Source: CAIVAT01 sp037128705 (lineage in GTDB: Bacteria; Bacteroidota; Bacteroidia; Bacteroidales; FEN-979). Taken from it: a DNA stretch of 64,000 nt. Both the position numbers and the translations under genes were made by a program. Shown here piece by piece: positions 25,142-33,962 of the stretch. Every line of letters starts with the position of its first letter. The first letter of the stretch is position 1. The notes under the pieces are model-generated. The model was given only the letters and a program-made list of their open reading frames with translations, had not been told where the DNA came from and ran no database searches. Location of the stretch: NCBI GenBank assembly GCA_037128705.1, contig JBAXVX010000012.1, positions 1 to 64,000 of the forward strand, given 5' to 3'.

Positions 25142-26413
25142 ATGAAATTTAAACTGATATATCCCCGGTGGGAAAAGCTTGAAGGACAAACCATTTTCAA
25201 CCTGCCTCCCCACGGACCGGTGGTGATGGCCGCGGAGATTCCACAAAATGTGGAAATTGACTTCACGGATGAAAATGTTGAAGAGCTTGTTATTGATGAA
25301 AGCCCTGATTTCGTTGGAATTTCGATGATGCTGACTACCCAGGTCAAACGTGGTTGGGAAATTGCTGACCAGTATCGCAAACTTGGGAAAAAAGTTATTT
25401 TCGGTGGAATTTCAACCATGCTGCATGCCGAAGAAACCATGCTGCATGCCGATTCCGTCTTCATGGGTGAAGTTGAGGGACGTCTCAGCGAAGTTTTCAG
25501 GGATTTCGATAAAAATGACCTGAAGAAGATTTACAACTTCATGAACAAACCGCCCGAAATGGGGCTCATCGGTCCGGCTAAAAGGGATATCCTGAAAAAG
25601 GATTTATACTACCATAAAGGATTCCGCATGGTTGACCTTTTTCATGCTTCACGGGGATGTATCTACGACTGTTATCCATGTGCCGTTCGTTACCTTGGTG
25701 GCCGCGGGTTCCGGCCTCGTCCGATCGACCGGGTTGTGGAGGAGCTTTCGCAAATGGACAATAACCGGCTCTTTATCGTGGATAATTCCCTGGCGCTCGA
25801 TACCCAATGGGAGAAGGACCTTTTCAAGGCCATGATCCCTTTGAAGAAGAAATGGGTAAGTCATACCATTGAAGATAAGGATGAGGTGCTCGACCTCGCA
25901 GCCCAGGCGGGAGCCTGGTATGTTTACCAGGCCGTGTTTGATACTTCTGATTATATCAAAAACCGCATCAAACAGTACCATGAATATGGCATTGCCGTTG
26001 AAGGCACTATTTTGCTTGGACTTGACAACCAAACGGAAGATGACATCAAACGCCTGGTTGATTTTCTGCTTGAGATTGAACTTGACCTTGCCGAATTTAC
26101 TGTCCTGGCACCCTTCCCCCATACGAAAGCATACAGCGACCTGTTGAAACAGGGCCGGATATTCGACACAGACTGGAACCATTACAATGCGGGGAAGGTA
26201 GTTTACCATCCCAAACACATGTCTGCCGAACGATTGGCCGAACTATACCAGTATGCCTGGGATACCTTCTATAAGGATGAGCCCCAGACCATGAAGATGT
26301 TCAACCTGATCAACAAAGTTGTGTCCCGTGAAATCCAGGATGGAACTTATACCCCGCGCCGCCGCGACATTGCAGACCTCAGTTTTGGGAAAAAAGTGCC
26401 CAAAGTCGCTTAA
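25142..26413 (+). CDS. B12-binding-domain radical SAM protein 4
   Basis: This 423-residue protein is the fourth radical SAM enzyme of the cluster. It has a shorter cobalamin-type domain (about 1-125, with GISTMLHAEETM and GEVEG), then the cluster motif CIYDCYPC near residue 175. The C-terminal end is short. Inside the first domain a perfect 12-bp repeat, ATGCTGCATGCC, produces the duplicated peptide MLHA. The gene is separated from the upstream hydrolase by 46 bp with two small hairpins, and is followed by a small unknown gene. It belongs to the same broad group as the other three, but the motif spacing residues (IYD, YP) differ, so it probably has a different substrate. Confidence 0.88.
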   Translation: MKFKLIYPRWEKLEGQTIFNLPPHGPVVMAAEIPQNVEIDFTDENVEELVIDESPDFVGISMMLTTQVKRGWEIADQYRKLGKKVIFGGISTMLHAEETMLHADSVFMGEVEGRLSEVFRDFDKNDLKKIYNFMNKPPEMGLIGPAKRDILKKDLYYHKGFRMVDLFHASRGCIYDCYPCAVRYLGGRGFRPRPIDRVVEELSQMDNNRLFIVDNSLALDTQWEKDLFKAMIPLKKKWVSHTIEDKDEVLDLAAQAGAWYVYQAVFDTSDYIKNRIKQYHEYGIAVEGTILLGLDNQTEDDIKRLVDFLLEIELDLAEFTVLAPFPHTKAYSDLLKQGRIFDTDWNHYNAGKVVYHPKHMSAERLAELYQYAWDTFYKDEPQTMKMFNLINKVVSREIQDGTYTPRRRDIADLSFGKKVPKVA

Positions 26414-26452
26414 TCATTAAAGTATTGCAGATTCATCACCTCGCTATCTGAT

Positions 26453-26839
26453 ATGGAAATCAATCCCGACTTCGATAAATACATGGACCGCTACTTCAGC
26501 TACCTGGGACAATGGGAAAGCCCGTCAAAATGTGGATTAAAGGTTATAAAGCTCAAGGATGGCAAAACACTGGCCATTGCGACAGAAATCTACCGGCAAA
26601 ACCCCGGAACACCCGTCACTGAATGGTGTGCCCCTCTGGCAACAAGCATCATGAACGAACTGAAATGCACCCCCGAACAATTCATTTTTATTGAACACAC
26701 CCCTGATCTTCATTCTAAACTGGCATTTTACGAAGAGACCTTTGACCTTGTCAAATTCGAATGGAATGGCGAAAGCCTCGTGAATCCGGCCTGGACAAGA
26801 CTTTCGCCTAAGCAGGTCGACGCGATTATGCAGGATTGA
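26453..26839 (+). CDS. Hypothetical protein, 128 aa
   Basis: I do not recognise a family. The protein is soluble, acidic and aromatic-rich, with several Trp and Tyr residues and no signal sequence. Its start at 26453 (MEINPDFDKYMD) is 40 bp after the radical SAM stop and the gene is followed by the TonB-dependent receptor. The compact size and mixed alpha/beta appearance suggest a small binding or accessory protein. The segment FIFIEHTPDL around residue 77 looks like a core strand. A link to radical SAM 4 is possible from position only. Confidence 0.6.
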   Translation: MEINPDFDKYMDRYFSYLGQWESPSKCGLKVIKLKDGKTLAIATEIYRQNPGTPVTEWCAPLATSIMNELKCTPEQFIFIEHTPDLHSKLAFYEETFDLVKFEWNGESLVNPAWTRLSPKQVDAIMQD

Positions 26840-26884
26840 ATAATCCCTGTTTTTTTTTATCTTGCGCCGCCATCATAAACTGAG

Positions 26885-29299
26885 TTGAGGTTTCATTCAT
26901 ATATTTCAGCCTGCCTGTCGCTGTCTGCCCTAATTATTGAGGGTGTACTGGTTGCTTTTTCATGCCTTTTTTTCCCGGCATCCCTCCCGGCTCAAACCAC
27001 ACTCCGCTCAGCCATTACAGGAACCGTTCTCGATCACCAGACACAAGCCCCGCTGCCGGGTGCTACCGTAATAATTCCGGATACAGACCCGGTTATCGGG
27101 GCAATAACCGACTCTCTGGGACATTTCAGGATTCCCCGTCTGAAAATCGGCCAGTACCAGCTGAAAATATCCTTCATGGGATATGCAACGACCCTGACCG
27201 ATCCACTCATCGTAACGACAGGGAAGGAGACCATGACCACCGTATTTCTGGAAGAAACCGCCCTGAATGCAGCCGAAGTTGAAATCCGGTCGGGGTACCG
27301 GAAAAATGAGGCCATAAATAAAATGGCTACCGTGAGCGTCAGATCTTTCAGTGTGGATGAAACTTTCAGGTTTGCAGGCAGTTACAACGACCCGGCCAGG
27401 ATGGTGGCAAATTTTGCGGGAGTTACCAGCGGCATTGATAACCGGAACGACATCATCGTTCGTGGAAACTCCCCGACTGGCGTCCAATGGCGCATTGATG
27501 ATATGGAAATTCCTAATCCCAACCATTTTGCAGCGGTTGGAACAACAGGAGGCCCGGTCACCGTACTCAACAACAATCTCGTCACCAATTCCGATTTTTA
27601 CACAGGCGCCTTCCCTGCCCAATACGGCAATACCCTGGCCGGGATCTTTGATCTGAAGATGAGAAACGGGAACCCTGAAAAACACGAATACTGGTTTGAA
27701 ATTGGATGGAACGGACTTGAATTCGGCACTGAAGGCCCCTTTTCGAAAAAAAGCAGGGCTTCCTATCTCATCTCATACAGGTATTCGCCGTTGCAATTTC
27801 TTAACTGGTTCAATATAAGCATCGGCATTGTCCCGAAATACCAGGATCTGAACATTAAGATCGACATTCCCACACGAAAAGCAGGCACGTTTACCATTAC
27901 CGGGATCGGCGGGCTCAGTTACATCGAACTTTTTGACAGCCGGAAGGAGCAATCGGGCTGGTTATTTCCCGACTATGGTGAAGACCTATCCAATGGATCA
28001 AATCTGGGCGTGCTTGGAATCACACACCAGTATTTCTTTAACAGGGACCTGCGATGGAAAAACATGTTTTACATTGTTGCATCTGATACCAGGACCAGGA
28101 TCGACACCTTCTCTAACGTCCAGCAATTACCCTCGCCATGGGCCGGAGAACGGTCAACAGAAGTCAAATATTCGTTTTCATCGTCGCTGACAAAAAAATT
28201 CTCCCTGCAGAACTCTCTGAACAGCGGCTTTTACTGGGATTTCTACCAGATGACGTTTGCCGACAGTTTAATCTATAAAGGGGTCTTCATGGTCAATACC
28301 AACTCCAGAGAACAGATGCAGCTATTCCGGGGATTCACGCAGTGGCAGCATCACTTCAGCGAAAAACTATCGTCAACGGCGGGCATTTATGGCTCCTGGC
28401 TTACACTCAACAACGCATGGTCGGCAGAACCCCGGGTCGGACTCGACTGGAACATCAACGAAAGCCATTCATTTAACTTTGGGATGGGCCTCTACAGCCA
28501 GATGCAGCCCCGGGTGATCTATTTTATCCTGGCACATCAACTTTGCGGATCCGTGACACAACCAAACCTGGACCTCGGATTTACCAGGAGCGCCCAGATT
28601 GCACTTGGATACAATTATCTGATCAACGAAGATCTGCGTTTTAAAACGGAACTTTACTATCAGTATTTGTATGACATACCGGTGAAAAGCTCCATTCCAC
28701 AATATGCGCTCAGTAACCAGGGACATGAGTTTTTCATCAACCGTCAGTACGCCGACAGCCTTGTCAACCAGGGAACAGGAGAGAATTGGGGCATCGAATG
28801 TACCTTTGAACGATTTTTCAGAAAAAGCTATTATTTCCTTTTTTCGGCCTCTTTGTTTAATTCGAATTATAATGGCTTCGACAACATCACGCGAAATTCG
28901 GCATTCAACGTGAATTATGCGCTGAATGCTGCCGGGGGGTACGAGTTTGTGATGGGTAAGCGCAAATGGGGCGTGATGTCATTTGGGTTGAGGGCCACCT
29001 GGGCCGGAGGCAGCCCTTACATTCCCTATGATGTAAATGCTACCCTGGCCAATGGAGAAACAATGTACGATTGGTCCCAGGCATACTCCCCCCGTTATCC
29101 TGAATATAAAAGGATCGCTTTCCGTTTCGGTATCAGGCGAAACCTGCCGGGATATAACATTGAGTTTTTTCTTGATTTGCAGTACAGGACCAGTTTTACC
29201 AACATCTCGCTTCAGCGGATCGACCCTAAGACAGGGGAGATCAGGGATTTCTTCACCATGGGATTTTTTCCAATGGGGACCTGGCGGATACAATTCTAG
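26885..29299 (+). CDS. TonB-dependent outer-membrane receptor with carboxypeptidase-regulatory-like domain
   Basis: This 804-residue protein begins at a TTG with a signal peptide ending near SLPAQ. A carboxypeptidase-regulatory-like beta-sandwich follows (about 40-125, GTVLDHQTQAPLPGATV). Next come the plug domain, with NDIIVRGNSPTGVQWRID, and a C-terminal barrel ending in an aromatic residue (WRIQF). This is the standard Bacteroidota layout. No SusD-like gene follows, so it is not a simple SusCD pair. It may import a cofactor or metal, or act on the cluster product at the outer membrane. A near-match of the -7 box (TATCTTGC) is present upstream, but it is too weak to list. Confidence 0.92.
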   Translation: MRFHSYISACLSLSALIIEGVLVAFSCLFFPASLPAQTTLRSAITGTVLDHQTQAPLPGATVIIPDTDPVIGAITDSLGHFRIPRLKIGQYQLKISFMGYATTLTDPLIVTTGKETMTTVFLEETALNAAEVEIRSGYRKNEAINKMATVSVRSFSVDETFRFAGSYNDPARMVANFAGVTSGIDNRNDIIVRGNSPTGVQWRIDDMEIPNPNHFAAVGTTGGPVTVLNNNLVTNSDFYTGAFPAQYGNTLAGIFDLKMRNGNPEKHEYWFEIGWNGLEFGTEGPFSKKSRASYLISYRYSPLQFLNWFNISIGIVPKYQDLNIKIDIPTRKAGTFTITGIGGLSYIELFDSRKEQSGWLFPDYGEDLSNGSNLGVLGITHQYFFNRDLRWKNMFYIVASDTRTRIDTFSNVQQLPSPWAGERSTEVKYSFSSSLTKKFSLQNSLNSGFYWDFYQMTFADSLIYKGVFMVNTNSREQMQLFRGFTQWQHHFSEKLSSTAGIYGSWLTLNNAWSAEPRVGLDWNINESHSFNFGMGLYSQMQPRVIYFILAHQLCGSVTQPNLDLGFTRSAQIALGYNYLINEDLRFKTELYYQYLYDIPVKSSIPQYALSNQGHEFFINRQYADSLVNQGTGENWGIECTFERFFRKSYYFLFSASLFNSNYNGFDNITRNSAFNVNYALNAAGGYEFVMGKRKWGVMSFGLRATWAGGSPYIPYDVNATLANGETMYDWSQAYSPRYPEYKRIAFRFGIRRNLPGYNIEFFLDLQYRTSFTNISLQRIDPKTGEIRDFFTMGFFPMGTWRIQF

Positions 29300-29310
29300 T
29301 TAAAAAGCCG

Positions 29311-29318
29311 TATCTTTG
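29311..29318 (+). promoter_or_regulatory. Bacteroidota -7 box (TATCTTTG) before the 602-aa gene
   Basis: TATCTTTG matches TAnnTTTG and ends 19 nt before the ATG at 29338. It follows the TonB receptor stop and probably starts a unit with the 602-aa protein and the O-methyltransferase. Confidence 0.5.
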
Positions 29319-29337
29319 CAATTCCATATCCCCGATA

Positions 29338-31146
29338 ATGAATAAAAACAGCCCCCATTCATTCCATATCCCGGTTCTGGGAATTGGATATTCCATTGAT
29401 ACACCCGTAAAGGTAGCTCATCTTGGAATCTCTTCAGTCATTTCATTGCTGGATGACATGCTGATGGAAAAAATGCGAGAATTTTACAGCGAGAAATTTG
29501 ATTTTCCATTTCAGGCAATTTCTGAAAAAATTGATGATTTCAGGGCAAAGAGGATTACCGCATACCTTAACATGATCGATAAAATTGCCAGGGATAAATT
29601 CGAAGAATTAAAGGCCACCTACGATCAAAAAAGCAGTGAATTTTCGAAATACATTGATATGCTTCATGATTCTTCCCATCTGAAACAAAAATTTGATCAG
29701 CTGAAGCAGGACTGGGATAAACTGGATGTTAAAGAATGGATTCAGGAAAACCTCTCCATGGGCAGTATTGATGTGAACATCATGACCAAGGTAGATAAGG
29801 AAAATTACCGCAACCATGAAAAACTCCCCATCGAATATAATGATGGCCATGCAGCGCTTCGTGGATTTGTCAACAGCGATCTCACCTCCTCTGTTGTATT
29901 GTCGGCAGGAATGAGCCCCCGGCTGTATAATTACCTTGAGACCTTTGATGAATTTTACCCGGACGAGAATTTTCAGCTTAAGAAAAAAATCACCCTGAAG
30001 GTAAGTGATCACAGGTCGGCACTGATCCAGGGAAAATACCTTGCAAAAAAAGGATTATGGGTTTCTGAATACCGCATTGAATCCGGCCTAAACTGCGGAG
30101 GGCATGCATTCCCGACGAACGGATACCTGCTCGGCCCTGTCCTTGAAGAGATCAATACTAACCGTGAAGACCTTATTAATCAGACCTTTGCGTTATTGAA
30201 GGTGGCATTAAAAGCTAAAAACCGCCCCTGCCCTGCCGAACCCCTTGAAATTAAAATCACAGCCCAGGGCGGAGTTGGAACATCTGAAGAACATCAGTTC
30301 CTGGCCGATCATTACAACCTCGACTCTGTGGGTTGGGGAACCCCATTCCTTCTGGTACCAGAGGTAGTCAATGTGGATGAACAAACACTCAGCCTTTTAT
30401 GCAATGCCCAGGAGGATGATTTATACGTCAGCAACATAAGTCCGCTTGGTGTTCCATTCAACAATGTGAGAGGCAATACAAAGGATATCGAAAAGGAGGA
30501 ATATATTGAACAGCATACTCCTGGAAATCCATGTTCAAAAAAATATGCAGCCCTGAGCAATGAATTCGGAGAACCTACACTCTGTACTGCATCGAGAAAA
30601 TTTCAAAAACTGAAAATAGCAGAACTGAAGGAAAAGGGTCTGGGAGAAGCTGAATATAAGGAGGAATATAATAAAATTGTCGAGAAATCATGCATCTGTG
30701 TCGGCCTCGGAACTTCAGCCCTTCTTGTAAACCATCTCGATACCAGGGTTGAAAAACCGGGTGTATCCGTTTGCCCTGGCCCCAACATGGCCTATTTTTC
30801 CCAGGTGATGACCCTGAAGGAGATGGTCGATCATATCTATGGAAAGATCAACGTCATCAAACATAAAGACAGGCCCAACATGTTCATTAAGGAATTGATG
30901 ATATACATCGATTACCTGAAAAATAAAATGGACGAAACATCGCTTCCCTTGTCAGAAAAACAGCAGGAATATTTTGTAACCTTCCGTGATAATCTTGACA
31001 AAGGAATTCAATATTATAAGGAACTCTTTTCGAACATGAAGTTAAACTTCCGGGATAAACATGCGAAACTGATCTCAGATCTTGAAAAATTCGAGATTCA
31101 GTTAAGGAATATTGCCATCCCCCAATGTGAAGAGGCGATTGTATGA
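29338..31146 (+). CDS. Unrecognised 602-aa protein, possibly an FMN/TIM-barrel enzyme
   Basis: I cannot name a family. An early segment reads GYSIDTPVKVAHLGISSVI, then a charged helical region (about 50-165) that looks coiled. The middle has ITAQGGVGTSEEHQFLADHY and VGWGTPFLLVPE, which resemble the flavin-phosphate end of TIM-barrel enzymes such as glutamate synthase. Several Cys residues are spread through the second half (NCGGHAF, NPCSKK, TLCTAS, SCICVGLG, VCPGPNM) and might hold an iron-sulfur cluster. The gene overlaps the O-methyltransferase by ATGA, so the two are coupled. A redox role in the pathway is an inference. Confidence 0.6.
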   Translation: MNKNSPHSFHIPVLGIGYSIDTPVKVAHLGISSVISLLDDMLMEKMREFYSEKFDFPFQAISEKIDDFRAKRITAYLNMIDKIARDKFEELKATYDQKSSEFSKYIDMLHDSSHLKQKFDQLKQDWDKLDVKEWIQENLSMGSIDVNIMTKVDKENYRNHEKLPIEYNDGHAALRGFVNSDLTSSVVLSAGMSPRLYNYLETFDEFYPDENFQLKKKITLKVSDHRSALIQGKYLAKKGLWVSEYRIESGLNCGGHAFPTNGYLLGPVLEEINTNREDLINQTFALLKVALKAKNRPCPAEPLEIKITAQGGVGTSEEHQFLADHYNLDSVGWGTPFLLVPEVVNVDEQTLSLLCNAQEDDLYVSNISPLGVPFNNVRGNTKDIEKEEYIEQHTPGNPCSKKYAALSNEFGEPTLCTASRKFQKLKIAELKEKGLGEAEYKEEYNKIVEKSCICVGLGTSALLVNHLDTRVEKPGVSVCPGPNMAYFSQVMTLKEMVDHIYGKINVIKHKDRPNMFIKELMIYIDYLKNKMDETSLPLSEKQQEYFVTFRDNLDKGIQYYKELFSNMKLNFRDKHAKLISDLEKFEIQLRNIAIPQCEEAIV

Positions 31147-32225
31147 GGGTGCCACCCGTATGGCTTGTCAAAGCCATCAATTGGTTTAGGAATTCATTAC
31201 TCAGATTAAACAGGAAAACATTTCCCGGCAATGTGGTTCTCTATGAACAGGTCCAGCATTTCTGGATGTTGCCCTCATTATATGTCGCCGCAAAACTCGA
31301 TATTGCCACTTGCCTGAAAGCAGGGCCGCTGACCGCGGAGGAAATTGCAGGAAAAGTCAATGCTGAACCGGAGAACATCCACCGTATCTTACGGGCGCTT
31401 TCAAGCACGGGGATTTTCAAACAGACCCGTGACGGTCGTTTTGGGTTGAATGCCCTGGCCAGGGGACTTCTCGATGAACAGGGTTCCTTGCGTTATATGA
31501 TCCTTCATCACCTGGGACCTGTTAACTGGAATTCAATGAGCAACCTGGAATACGCAGTGCGAACAGGAAATAATGCATTTGCAAAGACCTATGGTAAAGA
31601 AACATACGAGTACCTTGCCGGTCACCCCGACGAAAATGCATTGTTCGACAAGTCCATGTCAAATCTATCCGACCTGGGCATTGCCCCCATTCTCCATGTA
31701 TTCGACTTTTCAAAATATCCGCTGGTGGCGGATATAGGTGGTGGCGAAGGATTTTTGTTGGCCAACATTCTTCATGACAATCCCGCCTGCCGGGGAATAC
31801 TCATGGACACACCCCGGGCCCTGGAAAAAGCACCTCAGATGAGTTCCAGGTTTCGGGTCGATGACCGGATACAGATCCTCCCGGGCGATTTTTTCGAATC
31901 CATTCCTGCTTCAGCCGACCTTTATATCCTGAAGAATATCATCCATAACTGGGGCGATGAACGATCAGCTGAACTGCTGACGAAAATCAGGCAGTCCATG
32001 AATCCGGGCAGTCTCTTACTGATCATTGAAATGATTGTTCCATCCGGTATTGAACCTTCACTAGCCAAATTATTGGATATCCAGATGATGGCAACCATGT
32101 TTGGGGGGAAAGAACGGACAGAAGGCGAGTTTGCCAGCCTCCTCAAAAATTCGGGTTTTGAAATTCAACGGATTATTCCCACCATCACACCGATCAGCCT
32201 GATCGAGGCAAAAAAGAATGGATAA
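31143..32225 (+). CDS. O-methyltransferase of the hydroxyneurosporene/ASMT type
   Basis: This 360-residue SAM-dependent enzyme has an N-terminal winged-helix dimerisation domain (about 40-120, LTAEEIAGKVNAEPENIHRIL). The C-terminal Rossmann domain has ADIGGGEGF near residue 198. The catalytic-type His lies in ILKNIIHNWGDE, which is the pattern of small-molecule O-methyltransferases such as CrtF and acetylserotonin methyltransferase. It should methylate a hydroxyl of the cluster product. Start and upstream stop overlap by ATGA, and the end overlaps the possible early start of the permease gene. The length is normal for the family. Confidence 0.9.
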   Translation: MRVPPVWLVKAINWFRNSLLRLNRKTFPGNVVLYEQVQHFWMLPSLYVAAKLDIATCLKAGPLTAEEIAGKVNAEPENIHRILRALSSTGIFKQTRDGRFGLNALARGLLDEQGSLRYMILHHLGPVNWNSMSNLEYAVRTGNNAFAKTYGKETYEYLAGHPDENALFDKSMSNLSDLGIAPILHVFDFSKYPLVADIGGGEGFLLANILHDNPACRGILMDTPRALEKAPQMSSRFRVDDRIQILPGDFFESIPASADLYILKNIIHNWGDERSAELLTKIRQSMNPGSLLLIIEMIVPSGIEPSLAKLLDIQMMATMFGGKERTEGEFASLLKNSGFEIQRIIPTITPISLIEAKKNG

Positions 32226-32232
32226 ATCTTTC

Positions 32233-32240
32233 TATTTTTG
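32233..32240 (+). promoter_or_regulatory. Bacteroidota -7 box (TATTTTTG) four bases before the permease ATG
   Basis: TATTTTTG fits TAnnTTTG and is separated from the ATG at 32245 by CTCC only, the same spacing as at radical SAM 3. If used, the message would be leaderless; if not, the permease is read through from the methyltransferase. Confidence 0.35.
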
Positions 32241-32244
32241 CTCC

Positions 32245-33432
32245 ATGCGAAAATTGTGGTTTATCCTGAAAAAGGAATTTCTTTTGCTGTTCAGGGATAT
32301 CCCTGGATTGATCATCCTGTTCCTGATGCCGGTATTACTCATTTTTGTAGTCACGCTGGCCCAGGAAAACGCACTGAAAAGCCAGAATTCCAAAACCCGG
32401 ATCCTTTTCGTCAATGAATCGGCAAGCCCTTTTGCAAAGAAACTCCTTGCAAACCTTGATTCATCCGGTTTTTTTCATCCGTTAGAAAAGATAAACCAGG
32501 CCAGGGTAACCAGGTCGCAAGCTAAAACCCTCATTGGCAGCGGTGATTACAAATTCGGGGTAATCGTCCCTGCGGGTGATTCCGACATTGTCCTGCTCAT
32601 TGACCCCACCCTTCCGGAAAATTACAAAAATGCAGTCACAAATTCCCTCGGCTTTATCATCCGGGGGACACAGTCCAGGGAGGTCATGACGGATATCCTG
32701 AGCAACCTGCAGGGAAATATCAGGCCGGTCATCGAGTCGTTGGTGGCCGAAAAAATGCGAAAGCTTCCCAATATTACAGAAACCTATGCCCTCCGGGAGA
32801 AATCAGACATTAAACCCAATGTGATACAAAACAATGTTCCCGGTTTTATCCTGTTTGCCATGTTTTTTATCGTCATTCCGCTTGCCGGAAGCCTTATCAC
32901 TGAGAAAAACGAAGGGAGTTTTCAGCGCCTCCGTTCCCTGCCGGTCTCACTGACTGCCATTCTAAGCGGGAAAGTCGTGGCCTACCTCGTTGTATGTCTC
33001 CTCCAGTTCTTTCTGATGATGGTGATCGGAACCTGGGTTTTCCCGACCTACTTTGGTTTACCCCAGCTTCAGGTAGGCCATCAGCACCTGGCCATATTTA
33101 TTGCAACCGTTGCAGCATCACTGGCTGCGATCGGATTCGGGATCATTGTCGGTGCGGCAGCTACCACCCATAACCAGGCCGCCTTGTTCGGGTCGGTGAT
33201 GGTGGTTTTGCTGGGCGTAATCAGCGGAACCTTCCTGCCAATCCACCTCATGCCGCGGTTTATACAGTACATCAGCTACCTCTCTCCTATCAGATGGGGA
33301 ATCGAAAATTACCTGAACCTCTTTATACGCGAAGGAAATATTTCATCAATCCTTCCAAATACGATTTTACTGATCCTGTTTTTTGGTTTTGCAATGATCA
33401 TAAGCATTGCTATTTTTGCAAGACGGAAATAA
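32245..33432 (+). CDS. ABC-2 type transporter permease
   Basis: This 395-residue integral membrane protein has a first helix near residues 17-40, a large extracytoplasmic domain, then five helices in the second half, as in YhhJ/NatB-type ABC-2 permeases. The segment ITEKNEGSFQRLRSLPVS before the second-half helices is typical of the family. The start at 32245 (MRKLWFILKKE) is preferred; an in-frame ATG at 32218 would add MDKSFYFCS and overlap the upstream gene. No ATP-binding protein gene is next to it or elsewhere in the window, so the ATPase must be encoded elsewhere. The likely role is export of the product or of an envelope component. Confidence 0.88.
   Translation: MRKLWFILKKEFLLLFRDIPGLIILFLMPVLLIFVVTLAQENALKSQNSKTRILFVNESASPFAKKLLANLDSSGFFHPLEKINQARVTRSQAKTLIGSGDYKFGVIVPAGDSDIVLLIDPTLPENYKNAVTNSLGFIIRGTQSREVMTDILSNLQGNIRPVIESLVAEKMRKLPNITETYALREKSDIKPNVIQNNVPGFILFAMFFIVIPLAGSLITEKNEGSFQRLRSLPVSLTAILSGKVVAYLVVCLLQFFLMMVIGTWVFPTYFGLPQLQVGHQHLAIFIATVAASLAAIGFGIIVGAAATTHNQAALFGSVMVVLLGVISGTFLPIHLMPRFIQYISYLSPIRWGIENYLNLFIREGNISSILPNTILLILFFGFAMIISIAIFARRK
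33411..33418 (+). promoter_or_regulatory. Possible -7 box (TATTTTTG) inside the permease end
   Basis: TATTTTTG lies within the last codons of the permease gene and 37 nt before the ATG at 33456. It could drive the regulator-BtrH-ACP genes, but the coding sequence may produce it by chance. Confidence 0.3.
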
Positions 33433-33455
33433 GCGGAATCACTAATGTTCATTCA

Positions 33456-33962
33456 ATGAAAGAAAAAGACGGATTCATAGATTATCCTGAACAGCAGATG
33501 ATTCTCTATGTGGAGAAAGATGACGGCAACTATGGACCGATGCAAACCGGTTCCTACATTTCAGCCCACTACATGGACGATTATATCCTCAAGCGCAGGA
33601 ACCTGGAGATTGAACTCAGGGCACAACTCTCCAATAATGACATAAGCCCGGTGAAATACTACATGGTGCTTGAAGACCTGTCCCTCTCCGAATTATCTTC
33701 CAGAGCGGGAATTCGTAAATCACAGGTAAAAAAACATCTTGATCCAAAGCATTTTGGAATAGTCACTGCAGACGAATTACGCAGGTATGCAGCCGTTTTT
33801 AATATACCGGCTGCCAATTTGCTCCAGGTCCTGTTGGTGAATGATCATGATAGCCTTGAATCCAATTTCATCATAGAAAATAAAGCCGAAAAAATTTCAG
33901 TCACTCAGACTACCACAGTCAATCCATTTGTTGTGTTGACGAAAATCGAAGAAAGAAAATAG
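33456..33962 (+). CDS. Small helix-turn-helix-containing protein
   Basis: This 168-residue protein is chosen to start at 33456 (MKEKDGFIDYPEQQ); upstream in-frame codons run into the permease gene. The centre (about 75-130) reads LSLSELSSRAGIRKSQVKKHL, followed by a second helix pair, and looks like an XRE-type helix-turn-helix. The N-terminal part is rich in acidic and aromatic residues. It ends exactly where the BtrH-like gene starts (stop TAG followed by ATG). Position suggests a regulator or an accessory factor for the BtrH-ACP step. It is not a recognised named family. Confidence 0.65.
   Translation: MKEKDGFIDYPEQQMILYVEKDDGNYGPMQTGSYISAHYMDDYILKRRNLEIELRAQLSNNDISPVKYYMVLEDLSLSELSSRAGIRKSQVKKHLDPKHFGIVTADELRRYAAVFNIPAANLLQVLLVNDHDSLESNFIIENKAEKISVTQTTTVNPFVVLTKIEERK

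Noticed and set aside
26885..29299. SusC-type glycan uptake locus
   Set aside because: No SusD-like gene or glycoside hydrolase follows the receptor.
33411..33418. Strong promoter for the BtrH-ACP genes
   Set aside because: The box lies in coding sequence and may be chance, so it is kept only as a weak feature.
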